64,000 nt of DNA from Hyaloscypha bicolor E. Lineage: Eukaryota; Ascomycota; Leotiomycetes; Helotiales; Hyaloscyphaceae. This document shows positions 51,501 to 64,000 of the stretch, piece by piece. The position numbers and the translations under genes are program-made. The notes under the pieces were generated by a model. The model was not told where the DNA came from. It worked only from the letters and a program-made list of their open reading frames with translations, and searched no databases. The stretch's first letter is position 1, and each line of letters opens with the position of its first letter. The stretch spans positions 310,001 to 374,000 of the forward strand of contig NW_020194600.1 of the NCBI RefSeq assembly GCF_002865645.1, read 5' to 3'.

Positions 51501-52820
51501 GTAAAAAGTATATATAAGTATACTATCTTTTTAGAAAAGTATAAAAATGAAATATCTTTATTTTTTAGATAATTATCTAATTATAAGTTCAAGAAAGAAG
51601 CCCAGATTAAGGCTAATTTAGATATAATTATATATAAGAACCTTACTAAAAAGAATAAAAAGAGTATATAGGCTAAGTCTTCTCTTTTTATAAATAAAAA
51701 AAACCTTTAAAAATATATAAAGCTACTAGAAAAGAGTTAAGTTATTTTATCTAAAAATAGTTTATATTAAATTAAGGCTTATAAAAAGTAAAAGAAAGAG
51801 AATATTTTAACTAAAGCTTAAAAAAAGCTTAAAAGGGCTAAATACTACTATTAAGCTAAACTTAATAAGATTAAAAAAGAAATAAAAAGAAAAGAGAATA
51901 TTATTTATAAGAAATAAAAGAAGCTTAAAAAGGCTATAAGAAAAGAATAAGAGAGAGCTAAAAGAAATAAGAGAAAGAAAATAAAAGAAGAAATAAAAAA
52001 GACTAGAAAATAGAAGTTATTTATTTAGAAAAAGAAGCCTAGAAAAAGAAAATATAAAATTAATACTATTAATATCTAAAGTACAGAAACTAGTATATAG
52101 GCTAGTATATAATATTAATAAAAGGCTAAAGAAACTAATACTATATAAAATAAAGAATAATTTTTATATTTAATTCTTAATATATAATAAAAATAAATAT
52201 AATATAATAATTTTAGCTTAAAAATTAATATTTATTTCTATAGTATAAAGACTAAAATAAGTTATATAAGGCCTATATTATATTATTTTAATAGGCTAAT
52301 TAAGCTCTATAATAATATAAATTTTTTATTATAATATCTTATATAATTATATTAATATTTAATTAATTATATAAAATATTAGAATTAGTAATATATTAGA
52401 GTTATTATAACTAATAAATATAATAAGATAACTTAAATAAAGTAAGAATTAGCTAATAAATAAGTTTATATTAATAATTTTTAGATAAATAATTTTTAGA
52501 TAAATAATAGTTTAGAAAGTTTTAAAAATAATATTATTAATTAGTAAAATAGATTTTAGTATTAATTTATTACTTCTTTTTATAAGTAATAATAAATAAT
52601 TAGAACTTATTAATAAATTAGCCAAATTTATTAAAAGAGTCTAAAATTATGTATTAGTATATTAATAAGCTTTAATAAAAAGTAATAATTTTATTATATA
52701 AGAATTTAGTATTTTATAAAATAGAAATAAAGCTATATTATAATTTATATAGATTATTAATTAATATTTAAATAAGCTTAAATATTTTTTTTAAGATCTT
52801 TTATTATTATAATTACTAAA
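45558..52820 (-). mobile_element. Copia-C: degraded Ty1/Copia element, interrupted and truncated
   Basis: The 3' LTR is at 45,558-45,754; interior sequence follows Copia-B through RNase H, RT, integrase and protease to about 49,440. It resumes at about 52,456 after a nested Fot1/pogo transposon and ends at 52,820, where Copia-D begins, so its 5' part is missing. The LTR is shorter than in other copies. No coding capacity remains. Confidence 0.7.
49441..52455 (+). mobile_element. Fot1/pogo-type (Tc1/mariner superfamily) transposon, degraded
   Basis: Interrupts Copia-C. The ends are similar in reverse complement over about 45 bp (AGTAATTCCGTATC against AGCTAATTCTTAC), degraded by RIP. On the plus strand the transposase is recognisable through stops: IFNKYRSYIIYEFI near 50,790 stands for the DDE segment ILDGHGSHLTYEFI, so the second acidic residue is mutated D to N. 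AFTKKNIYLAFIKTRIYLFN near 51,026 is the family's conserved C-terminal block. A basic Lys/Arg-rich tail follows (51,900-52,060). Boundaries are approximate. Confidence 0.75.
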
Positions 52821-53751
52821 TATTAGTTTACTAGAAATATATAATATTATTATATAATTATAAAATACTATTTATATAAGTTAATAAAGTAATTATTATT
52901 TAGAAATAAGAATTATAGTATTATAATATTAATATATAATTATTATCTATTATTTATATCTCGTTATTTCTAGTTATTTCTATATTATATAACTATTAAT
53001 AATTATAATTATACTAATATTAGAATATTTCTAAAAACGCGAAAAATAATACTTTTTTCTAATTATATATAAATTCTCTAATTCGGTCTAATTCTAGAAT
53101 TTCTAAATACTCTATATATTTATATTACTTTTAAGGTTTTAATTATATATTAAAAGCTATAGCCTTTTATATATAACTTCTCTTCTTATAATATTCTTTT
53201 ATTTTATATATTTGTATTCTTTAACCTAATCTAATATTAGATATTTAAATATTTAAATATCTAAATACTCAGATATCTAAATATTTAGATATTTAGATAT
53301 CTAGATATCCAGATACTTAATTTCCTAATCCGGCCTAGTATTAAATACTTAGATACTAGATATTTAGATACCTAAATATTAGATACTAAGAAAATCTCTA
53401 TATATATTCTTCTATCTTATATATTTATTTCCTATTTTATTTATATTTAATTTATTTCTCTATATTTAATTATATTATATTTATATTAATAAAGTATTTA
53501 AGGGCATTTAATAGCTTCGATTTTATTATAAAGTTAATAGGATTTAATTTTTCCTTAATTTATTTAACTTCTATAATCTTTTATTATTTATATATCTAGT
53601 AAAAATATATTATATTAATTATTAGGTATTTCTCTCAAGTAATACCTAATTTAATAAAGCATTTATATAATAACTTTAAATTCATATAAATAACTAGTAA
53701 TAGTTCTATTTCTAGTATTTTATTAATTATAGATTTAATTAAGGTACTTAT

Positions 53752-53925
53752 TATTATAGTATATATTACATATATAGCTAGTTATATAATACATACTATA
53801 CTCTCATATAATAGAATAACTAATAAGGCTTCTAATCTTATTATTATATCTTTTAGTCTATTTACTTATATAATAAAGCTATTTTCCTATATATATATAT
53901 CTATTAGTCTAAGTAACTCGTAATA
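53752..53925. mobile_element. Solo LTR of a different element inside Copia-D
   Basis: 174 bp, starting TATTATAGTATATATTAC and ending AACTCGTAATA (from TG...CA), with the 5-bp duplication CTTAT at 53,747-53,751 and 53,926-53,930. Absent from the same place in Copia-B and Copia-C. Its base composition is less AT-biased than the surrounding Copia sequence. Confidence 0.75.
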
Positions 53926-56460
53926 CTTATATTAAAATTATAAGTTATATTATAGAGTTCTAAAGCTAGAATACTTCTAGTAACTCTTTTATATTTAGTA
54001 AAGAACTAGTAAATAATATTAGTATATCTAGTTTTATTTATTAGAACTAGAATATATCTAATTTAGAAAAAAAGATCTTTATTATTTATAAATAAAATAT
54101 TTATAAAAATAATTAAATATAAGAATCTTTTTACTAGTTTTATAAATCTTAGTTTTTTAATAATATTCTTAATCTGCTATTAAATATACTTATTAAATAT
54201 CTTTATATTAGTTTCTGAGAATTTAATAGCTTAAATAGTAATTAATAAGTTATATAAAGCTTCTAATTAATAAACTAATATAATATATACTTCTCTAGTA
54301 TATTAGATAATATATTAGTTTTTAATAAAAAGATTTTAATAAATAGTATTCTTATTACTTATAGTAATAATATTTTTTATAGAAATAGTTTAGAAGTTTT
54401 TATATTAGTATTTTTATATAAAAGTAATTCTAGTAATATTTATATAAATAATACTTCTATTAAACTTGAGATTATAATTAAAAGTAAGGAATTTATATTT
54501 CTTAGCTAAGAACTTAGCCTTATAAAACCTTAGTTACTTTGCTTTTATAAAATTATTAGTTCTAATAAATAAAATATTATTAGTTTAAAGGCTAATAATC
54601 CCAAAGAATTACTTATTATAAAAAAGGCAAGAATTATAAGTTAATTATTTTATAGAAAGCTTATTAATATAATAGAAATAATTCCCAGCTTCTAATATAT
54701 TATATAATAGTTTTATAACTTTTAAAATAGAATTATTCTTTAGATTTAGCTTTCTAATAAGCTTATAAAATAAGTTAATATAAAAATTATAATTAAATAA
54801 GATTATTAATTAGATATAAGCTTATAAGACATTATATAAATATAATTCTATAATATTTATTATAATAATAATAATAATACTAAGAATAATTCTCTAGCTA
54901 ATATATTAAATAGTAAATAATTATATTAATACTATATATTTCTTACTATTATTATAGGCTTAGATAAATAGTTTTAATTTCTTAAGCTCTTTTTCTATAT
55001 TCTTATTCTTAATCTTATTAATAAATCAGGAATTAAAAATATATATTTCTTTTAATATCTAAGATCTAGAAATAATCTCAAATAGATTCTTTTCTAAAAA
55101 AACTAGTAATTTTAACTTAATAGAAGTTCTTATATAGGTTATTATTCTATTATTCTATTATAATATCCGGGATCTTATAAAAGTATTCTTTATTATATTT
55201 TAGTAAAATAGCAGAAATAGTAAGAGAAATTATATTTATATTACTTTTAATCTTATTATAAGGTTTAGAAATAAATTTAAATTCGGGGCTATTAGTAATA
55301 ACTTTAGTATTTCTTATATAAAAAGGCTTTATAGAAGTTAAATAAAAGATAATATTATTATATAATAGAGCTAGTATATAGTTCTTTTTATTAATAGTTA
55401 CTAGCTTATATAATTTATTTTAATTACTAGATTAATTAGTATTTTCTTTATATTAAATAAAAATATTCGAATTTAGAAATAGTTTATAAATATTAGTAAT
55501 ATTAGAACTATTTCGAGTATTTAAAGTATTTATAATTTAATATCTAGCTTAAAGCTTTTAAATTTCTATTATTACTTTTTTAAATACTATTAATTATTAT
55601 AATATAATAAGTAATAGGATATTATATTTAGTTATTTAAGATAAAGTACTATAAACTAAAAGAATTAAAATAATACTATTAGGTCTCATAAAATTATTAA
55701 TAGCCTTAAAAGCTATTTGAAATATACTATTCTTATTAATTCTATTAATTTTAATTATAATAATAAAATAGATATATTAGATTAGGCTATAATAGTATTT
55801 TATAATTCTAATAGAATTATAAACTTCTATAGAAATAATCTTAACCTTAGTTCCTATAGTATTTATAAACTAAATAAACTCTAAATAATTATTAATTTAA
55901 TATTATTTAAATATATTTCAGATATATATTATATTAATATTTTAAAACTATTAGCTAGTTTAATATCGAGTACCTTTATTAATAATATAAAATATAAATT
56001 TATTAGAAATATAAAAAATATTAATAATAATAAAATAATTAAAGCTAATATTATTTCTTAAATTAAACTTGAATTATCTAAATAATTAGCTATATTTCTA
56101 GTATTATTTATAGTATTTTATAAAATATTTAAGGGCTTTTATATTAATATTATAGCCTATTTATTCAAGTATATTCCGGAGTTTACTAATAAATAAATAG
56201 TTAAATTAATAATATAAATATTATAATTTAATTTCTATAAGAAAATAAAAATTATAAATAAAGAATTCGGAAATAAAGCTTTATAATATAATATTTTAAA
56301 GCAAGAAAAAGTATTCGAAATATTATATTATAAATATATAATTTCTAATAGAAATAATAAAATAATTAGTAAGATTATTAAAATAAATCTCTAACTTATT
56401 TATATTAATTAAATTAAATAAAAATAAAGTTTTTAAAAATATAATATAAAATTATATTTA

Positions 56461-56545
56461 TCTAATTAGTATATTTATCTAATTAGTATATTTATCTAAT
56501 TAGTATATTTATCTAATTAGTATATTTATCTAATTAGTATATTTA
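56461..56545. repeat. 17-bp tandem array in Copia-D
   Basis: Five exact copies of TCTAATTAGTATATTTA. Copia-B and Copia-C have a single unit at this place, so it expanded in this copy only. Confidence 0.9.
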
Positions 56546-59175
56546 TTATTATAGATTTAATAAAAAATATAAATTTAATATTAAACTAGATATTAATTTT
56601 AATACTATTATTAATTTATTATAAAGCTTGAAATTAGCTAGAACTAATAATTAAATATCTAGAAGTTCTAGTATTAATTATAAATTTATAAAAGTAATAA
56701 ATATTTATTTTAATATATTATTAATTATAAAAGTCTAAATATTTTCTATTAAGAATTTAATAAATTCTAAAATATAGTTTTTATTTATTATTTAATATAT
56801 AAAAATAAAAATAAAAAGTTATTTATAAAAGTATTAGCTATAATTATTAATAAAACAGGGATAATAAAAGTAGCTAAAAAGTTTTTAACTAAAATAAAGT
56901 AGAAATCTAAATAGTATTTCTTTTCTTTATTTATTTTTACTAATAAAGCCTTAAAAGTATTATTTACTAGTTCGTTTTTATTATTCTTATTATTTTTTTA
57001 ATTTTCGGCTTTAGTAATATATTATATATAAGTATTACTAAAGTATTTATTAAAGTTATAGGTATTTCGAAATCTAAACTAATAGATATTTCTATTTCTA
57101 AATCGAGCTTTCTTAGTTTCTTATTTCTCTAATATATATTTCTATAAATAGTATTTGAGTTTCTTATATATAAAATATAATTTTAGAATATAATTATTAT
57201 AATTATAAAACTTGAAATAGTTATTATAGGTTTCGAAATTATAACTAAATCTATATTAATAATTTCCGGAAAAATAATAGCTTAAAAGATTTTAAAAATA
57301 GTATTATTAATTAGTAAAAAAGATTTCGAAATTAGTTTATTATTTATTCTTATATATAATAATAAATAACTAGAGTTTATTAATAAGCTAGTTAAGATTT
57401 ATAAGAGAATCTGAGATTATATATTTATATATCTAGAAACCTTAATAAGAAATTATAATCTTATTATAAAAAAATTTAATATTTTATAAATTAGATATAA
57501 AACTATATTATAATTAATATAGTTTATTAATTAATAATTAAATAATCTCAAATATTATTTTTTCCCGGGAATTTAGCTATTATAAAAACTAATATAATAG
57601 TATTTTATTTATTTAAATTTCAATATTTGAATTTAGGGCCTTTAAAAAAGCTATAAATATTAATATAATTCTCTTTATATATATATTAAGAGAGCTAGTT
57701 ATTATAAAAGTAGTTTTAAGCTAATTTCTTTAGTATAATAAGAAAAACTCGTATTAATATCTTTTATAAAAGCTTTATATATTAGTAAATATTAAGGAAA
57801 ATAATAAGTTTATAATTAAAATTATTATTAGATTTATTATACTTTTATTTTTTAATATAAATCTTAGTAACTTTTCTAATAAGTCTTATAATTAAAATTA
57901 AAAAAGATAATTAGAAAATATTTAAATATAGTTATAATAATAGTAATAAGGCTAGTAAAAATATATTATTTATTTCTAGAGCTTTTATACTAATATATAG
58001 ATTTAATAAAAAAATAAAATATAATAATAAAAAAAGTAATAATAATAATAATATAAAATATAAAAAATAATAAGTTTTAAATACTTGTTTTTTATAAGAG
58101 TAATAAAATTTAATAAGATTAATTTTTTTATAAGATCTAGTCTAATTATTAATAAATTCTTATTTATTTAAATATATATATATTTTTTAATAATAGAAAA
58201 TAAAATAAATATAATAATAAAAATATTAATATTTTATTATATATATATATTATTATATTAAAAAACCTTATATAAGTATTATATTTCCGGGAATTTAAGC
58301 TTATTAAAGTTTATTTAATAAATAAAATTCTAAGAATTATTATTAATTATTTTATAAAAAATATATTAAAATAATTTAATATTTAAATATTTAAATATTT
58401 CTTATATTATAATAATATTTAAATTAATTTTATGTTTTTATTTTATTATTACATTTTTAAAATTATTATTTCTTATAAATATAAAATAATTAAATTAAAT
58501 AAATCTAATAAAAGAATTATTTATTATAATAAATTTTATTATTATAGATTTTATAGGCTTATATCTAGTTTAAAATATAATAATTTATAAAGAAAATAGT
58601 TTTATAAAAAGAAAAATAGTTTATAAAATAAATAAATAAAAATTATTATATTTAAAATAAAAATTATTATATTTAAAATAAAAAATTTAAAAAATAAATT
58701 TTAAATTTTAAAATATTAAGATTTTAAAAAAATTTAATAGTTTTAAAGCTTAAAAGCCTTAGATATTTAAATAATTATAAAAAAAGTAATTTTTTATAAA
58801 AAAGATAATTTTATAAAATAATTAAATATTTATAATATTTTAGTAAAAAGTAATATTTTTTCTTTTTATAAAACTAAATTATAAATAAAAATAATTAATA
58901 ATTAATTCTTTTTTAATATAAAATAATAGTTTTATTTTTAAAAAACTAAATTTTAAATAAATATAGTTTAATTCTTTTTATTATCTAATTTATATATATA
59001 AACTAATTAGTATTAATTTATTAGAAATATATAATATTATTATATAATTATAAAATATTATTTATATAATTATAAAATATAAAATTATATAATTATATCT
59101 TATATTTTATATTTTATTACTTATATTTTATATTTTATATCTTTTAATTATTAATTATATATATATTATTAGAAT

Positions 59176-61026
59176 TTCTTATTTAAAAAAGGCTTTTTTA
59201 AACTTTATAAAAAGAATAGAAATTAGTTTTATATTAAATTTAATATTATAGTTTTATAATTTATTTTATTATTTTATTATTTTATTATTTTATAAAAAAA
59301 TAAATTTTATAATTATTTAAATATTTAAAACTTTTAAGCTTTAAAACTATTAAATTTAATTAAAATTTTAAAATTTTATTTCTTAAATTTTACTTTTTAA
59401 ATTTTTTATTATAAATAAACTTTTTATTATAAATAAACTTTTTATTATAAATAAACTTTTTATTATAAATAAACTTTTTATTATAAATAAAACTTTTTAA
59501 TTTATAAATAAACTTCTTTCATTATAAATAACTTTTTTTATTATAAATAAACTTTTTTATTATAAATTACAACTTTTTATTATAAATAAAACTTTTTATT
59601 ATAAATAAACTTTTTATTATAAATAAACTTTTTATTATAAATAAACTTTTTATTATAAATAAACTTTTTATTATAAATAAATTTTTTATTTTAAATATAA
59701 TAATTTTTATTTATTTATTTTATAAAATTATTTTATATTTATAAAAAATTAGAAATTTAAAAATATAATAATATATATATATAATAAAATATTAGTATTT
59801 TTACTATTATAATTATTTTATTTTTTATTATTAAGAAAAATATATAATATATTTAAATAAATAAAAATTTATTAATAATTAAACTATATCTTATAAAGAA
59901 ACTAATTTTATTAGACTTTATTATTCTTATAAAAAATAAATATCTAAAATCTATTATTTTTAATATTTTTATATTATTATTATTACTTTTTTTTATTATT
60001 ATTATATTTTATATTTTTACTAGATTTATATACTAATATAAAAGTTTTAGAAATAAATAATATATTTTTATTAGTTCTATTACTATTACTATAATTATAT
60101 TTATTTATTTTCTAATTATTTTTTAATTTTAATTATAAGATTTATTAGAAAAATTACTAAAGTTTATATTAAAAAATAAAAATATAATAGATTTAATAAT
60201 AATTTTAATTATAAATTTATTATTTTCCTTAATATTTACTAATATATAAAGCTTTTATAAAAGATACTAATACGAGTTTTTCTTATTATACTAAAGAAAC
60301 TAGCTTAAAACTACTTTTATAATAACTAGCTCTTTTAATATATATATAAAGAAGTTTATATTAATATTTATAACTTTTTTAAAGGTTCTAAATTCAAATA
60401 TTGAAATTTAAATAAGTAAAATACTATTATATTAGTTTTTATAATAGCTAAATTCCCGGGAAAAGATAATATTTAAAATTATTTAATTATTAATTAATAA
60501 ATTATATTAATTATAATATAGTTTTATATCTAATTTATAAAATATTAAATTCTTTTATAATAAAATTATTATATTTTACTAAAATTCCCGAATATATAAA
60601 TATATAATTTTAGATCTTTTTATAAATCTCGACTAATTTATTAATAAGCTAATTTCGAAATCTTTTTTACTAATTAATAATACTATTTTTAAAATCTTTT
60701 AAATTATTATTTTTCCGGAAATTATTAATATAAATCTAGCTATAATTTCGAAACCTATAATAATTATTTTAAATCTTGTAATTATAATAATTATATTTCG
60801 AAATTATACTTTATATATAAGAAACCCGAGTATTATTTATAGAAATATATATTAGAAAAATAAAAAACTAAAAAGACTTAATTTAAAAATAGAAATATTT
60901 ATTAGTTTAGATTCCGAAATATTTATAATTTTAATAAATATTTTAATAATATTTATATATAATATATTATTAAAGCTAAAAATAAAAATAAATTAGTAAA
61001 TAATACTTTTAAAGCTTTTATTATAA
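59176..61026 (+). mobile_element. Copia-E: 5' fragment of a Copia element
   Basis: Plus-strand sequence matching the 5' region and gag of Copia-A (for example 60,230-60,420 against 10,600-10,711 and 16,746 onwards, and 60,690-60,990 against the Copia-A zinc-knuckle region). It stops abruptly at the Gypsy LTR near 61,027. No 5' LTR of its own was found. Confidence 0.65.
59403..59692. repeat. 18-bp tandem array in the Copia-E leader
   Basis: About 15 copies of TTTTTATTATAAATAAAC with small variants. The unit corresponds to the Copia leader motif TTTCTCGTTATAGACGAAA present once in Copia-A and Copia-B, so it is an amplified, RIP-altered piece of that leader. Confidence 0.85.
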
Positions 61027-64000
61027 GTATAGTATTTAGGGCTTAAAAAGTAAAATAAAAGATTTCTTATAAAAATAATTTAAAGCTAAAAAAGAAAAAA
61101 CTAAAATATAGGAAACTATAAAAAATATATATATCTTATAATATACTAGTTTTAAAAGAATTTAGTTTTCTAAATATCTCTAGTATATTTTAAATATATT
61201 TCTTTAGTAAAGTAGTTATATTATATATATTTAGGAAATATCTAATATTTAACTAGATATTTCAGATATTAGATATCTAGAAATTATAATATTATTTCTT
61301 TCTTTAAAATAAGTTTATTTCTAAGCTTTATAAAAGCTATTAATTTATCTAATTTTATATTATTTTCTTTTCTAAAATAAACTAGTATTTTAAATATAAA
61401 TATTATATATAAAAGACTAGTATTTTTAATTTATAATTTAGGAGAATTTATTATTATTTTTATATAGTTCTAGATAAATATTATTTTTTATATAGTCTAA
61501 CTAATATTATAGGTTTTATAAAAGTTCTAATATATTAATATTATTATTATAGAAGCTTTATAAAACCAGGGAACTATTATTTAGTATTAAAGCTAGATAC
61601 TAAACTAGATTCTTATTTTAACTAATTTACTAAATTCTATACTTTAGCTTATTTTTTACTAGTTTAATTATAATAATCTATTTAATATTATACTTTTATT
61701 TATTATTTTCTAGTATTAATAAAAGTAGTTCCGGATTTGCTTAATTTAATAAAGAATTCTAGAAGTCTTTTTATAGCTTCTTTATATAAAAAACTAAATA
61801 TATCTTTATAATTTCTGGTAGTTTTAAAAGAAATAAATAATTATATTATTCTAGAATCTCAAATAGATTCTTTATTTAGTTTCTTAGCTTCTAATTTAGA
61901 TAATTAGATTTCTAGTATTTTATAATAACTTATATTTTATTTCTAACTTTGAAATTAATTAGATAATAATATTTATTAGCTTATATTATATATTATTTTT
62001 ATACTTATTCTATATAACCTTAGATAAATTATTATAATTTATATAATTAATTTATTAATACTTTAGCTTTATTTCTATTTAGCCTTCTTTTAGATAAATT
62101 AGCTTTAATAAGAGAATTCTAATCTAAAAAAAATATATGACTTATAGCTCTTTTTAATTATAAATAGAAACTAGCTAATAATTTTATATTAAAAGAAGGC
62201 TTATTAATAATTAATAATAGTAATTTATTTGTTTTAGTTATTTTAATAATAATTAATATATAAATATAATCTTTAATTAAAATACTAATTAATAATCTCT
62301 ATTTATTTATTTATTTAGGAATAATTAGCTATTAAAAGCTTAAGCTTTATATTAATTCTCGTATATAATTTATTTTAAAAATCGAATATAAATTAAAATT
62401 CCTAAACTAATATAATTATTTCTAGAATATTTATTTAATATATTATATAAAATAAAAACAAAAATACTAGCTATTTGGCTATAATTATATCTTATACGAG
62501 AATTATAATTAGGTATTTAAATAAATAATCTATAAATATAATAATTATATTATAGCCTAATTTATTTTCTAAATAATTCTTAAAGTTTATAATAATATAT
62601 TACTAAAAATAATTAGAAACTAGAAAGAAATAAAATAAATTAGGCTTCTTATTTCTAGATATATATAATCTCTTATAAATATAATAATTACTATAATATT
62701 AATTAATATTCTTATTTATAAATAGCTAGTAATATTATTCTTTTAATAACTAATAGAACTTTATATATTTAGGATATTTAAAAAAGAATTTATTATATAT
62801 TTTATAAATTAAAATAATTTATAAAAATAATCCGGGAATTATTTTATTCTTTATAATATAAAGTTTTCTATAATATAAAAGAAAGCCGTTTTATAATATC
62901 TAGATATTACTTTTAGTTTAGGCTATTATATATAGCTTTTTTAGATTCGGTAATATATAATTATTTTATAGAATCTTATTTATAAGTTATAAACTACTAT
63001 ATTTAATAAGAGCTTCTAATAATATTTCTATAAGAGCTATTATAATAGAATCTATTAATAAAGCCTCTAAGAAAATATCTTTTTCTAGGAAAATTATATT
63101 TTTAATAAAGGTATTTTTTTTCGGAAAGTTTTTAGTATATATTTAATTTTTAGAGCCAAATTCCGAATTAAATAAACTAATTTTATAAAGTATTATTATA
63201 AGTTATAAGTTATAGATAATCTCTAGATTAATCTTATTTTTAAGAAAAAGTATTTGAGTTTATAACTTCTTTTTAATCTAGTTCTAAATATCTATTTTAT
63301 TTTATTTTTATAATAAAGTATTTATTTACTTATTTAATTTTCTAAAATAATATATAAGTTTGAAATAATAATAAAATAAAAGCTTAATCTATTTAGTTTA
63401 TTAAAAAAAAGCTTTTTAATAATTATAAAATACTTTAAAATATAATAATTAAAATAGATTTTAAAGGAAATATTTTAAAAGTCTTCTAGTTTGGCTTTTT
63501 ATTTCTCTAATACTTATATTATAATAAATATTTCTTTATTATATATATTATAATTAAATTCTATTAAAAATATAGTTTTGGAAAAATAAGCTATAAGATA
63601 TTAAAGGCCTATTTCTGGGTCTTATTAAGAAAATAGACTTATATTTTTTTTTAATATATTTATTTCTATTATTATAAGCAGATTCAAATTATAATATTAT
63701 AGAACTAGAATAGAAATTATAACTTCTTTTAAATAAATAAAAGCCTTTTAATATTATTTAAACTATTTAAAGAATTTTTTTTTTATAAATAAAGTAAAAG
63801 ATTTAATAATTCGTTTATATTTCCTAATAAAATATTTATAAAAGTTATAGAAGCTAAAGAAAAACTATATATTCTTAATTATTTTTAGAAATTACTAATT
63901 ATATATTATTTCGATTTTATTAGAATTTATTTTAATACTAGATATAAAAATAATAAAGTCTAAATATTTTATATATATAATTTTAAATTCCGATTTCTTA
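61027..64000 (-). mobile_element. Ty3/Gypsy retrotransposon, degraded, running off the right edge
   Basis: The minus strand near 63,750-64,000 reads, through stops, as the end of a Gypsy reverse transcriptase: YLDFIIFISSIKINSNKIE for the family's YLGFIIS..GI.MDPDKVE, then a FYKYFIRKYKRIIK block. About 62,300-63,700 would be RNase H and integrase, too eroded to place motifs. About 61,640-62,150 is the integrase end (RRLNRNKAKVLIN, then a KLPEIIKIYLVF segment for KLP..MKIHPVF). About 61,027-61,600 is LTR. The element is inverted relative to the Gypsy piece at the left edge. Confidence 0.7.

Larger units (their letters stand above)
52821..59175 (-). mobile_element. Copia-D: Ty1/Copia element, strongly degraded
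   Basis: LTRs at 52,821-53,019 and from 59,011 to about 59,175. The interior is colinear with Copia-B on the minus strand but with fewer surviving G and C bases, so it is the most heavily mutated copy. The left LTR sits directly in Copia-C (insertion after CTAAA). It carries a 174-bp solo LTR and a 17-bp array. Confidence 0.75.

Noticed and set aside
43099..64000. Genes hidden in the right AT-rich block
   Set aside because: All protein-like signals found there belong to Copia, Gypsy or Fot1/pogo relics; no long open frame survives.

Overview
The window looks like a piece of a filamentous ascomycete (Pezizomycotina-type) genome with two compositional classes. Two AT-rich blocks, about 1-29,190 and 43,100-64,000, consist of transposon relics carrying the C-to-T and G-to-A scars of repeat-induced point mutation (RIP). 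Between them lies a gene island of ordinary composition, about 29,490-43,090. Short GT-AG introns with CTRAY branch sites and a fungal-specific 2EXR gene support this. The species cannot be named from the sequence.

Left AT-rich block. A Ty3/Gypsy relic runs in from the left edge (+). A TIR-bearing MITE-like element follows at about 1.9-2.3 kb. Next comes a Tad1-like LINE on the minus strand (2.9-8.8 kb) ending in a TAA microsatellite. A Ty1/Copia element (Copia-A, +, 9,003-21,342) carries a second LINE copy nested inside it (10,712-16,734, 11-bp target duplication). A second Copia (Copia-B, minus, 21,798-28,610) follows, itself carrying a small RIP-degraded LTR-like insert. A nearly unmutated copy of that insert sits at the island edge (29,186-29,490).

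Gene island. The main gene (37,121 to 30,262, minus) can be reconstructed as 17 exons. It encodes a secreted protein of about 1,630 residues: signal peptide, SGNH-type hydrolase domain, a series of FG-GAP/VCBS-like calcium-loop repeats, and a large C-terminal region I do not recognise. In this genome a 597-bp hAT-type MITE with a perfect 8-bp target duplication sits inside exon 13 and breaks the frame. On the plus strand is a two-exon 2EXR-domain protein gene (40,585-41,670). Weaker items are a small serine-rich ORF with an upstream TATA box, an unassigned ORF, and a gene remnant at the right edge of the island. Between the genes lie a 112-bp minisatellite, a short G-rich telomere-like tract and a hairpin.

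Right AT-rich block. It holds a solo Copia LTR, A/T tandem arrays including an exact 60-bp duplication, and a Gypsy LTR fragment. Copia-C (minus) is interrupted by a Fot1/pogo DNA transposon (+) and cut off by Copia-D (minus), which itself carries a 174-bp solo LTR. A 5' Copia fragment (+) and a Gypsy element (minus) that runs off the right edge complete the block. No element in either AT-rich block keeps a long open frame. Junctions given as 'about' were placed by eye, by comparing copies within the window.
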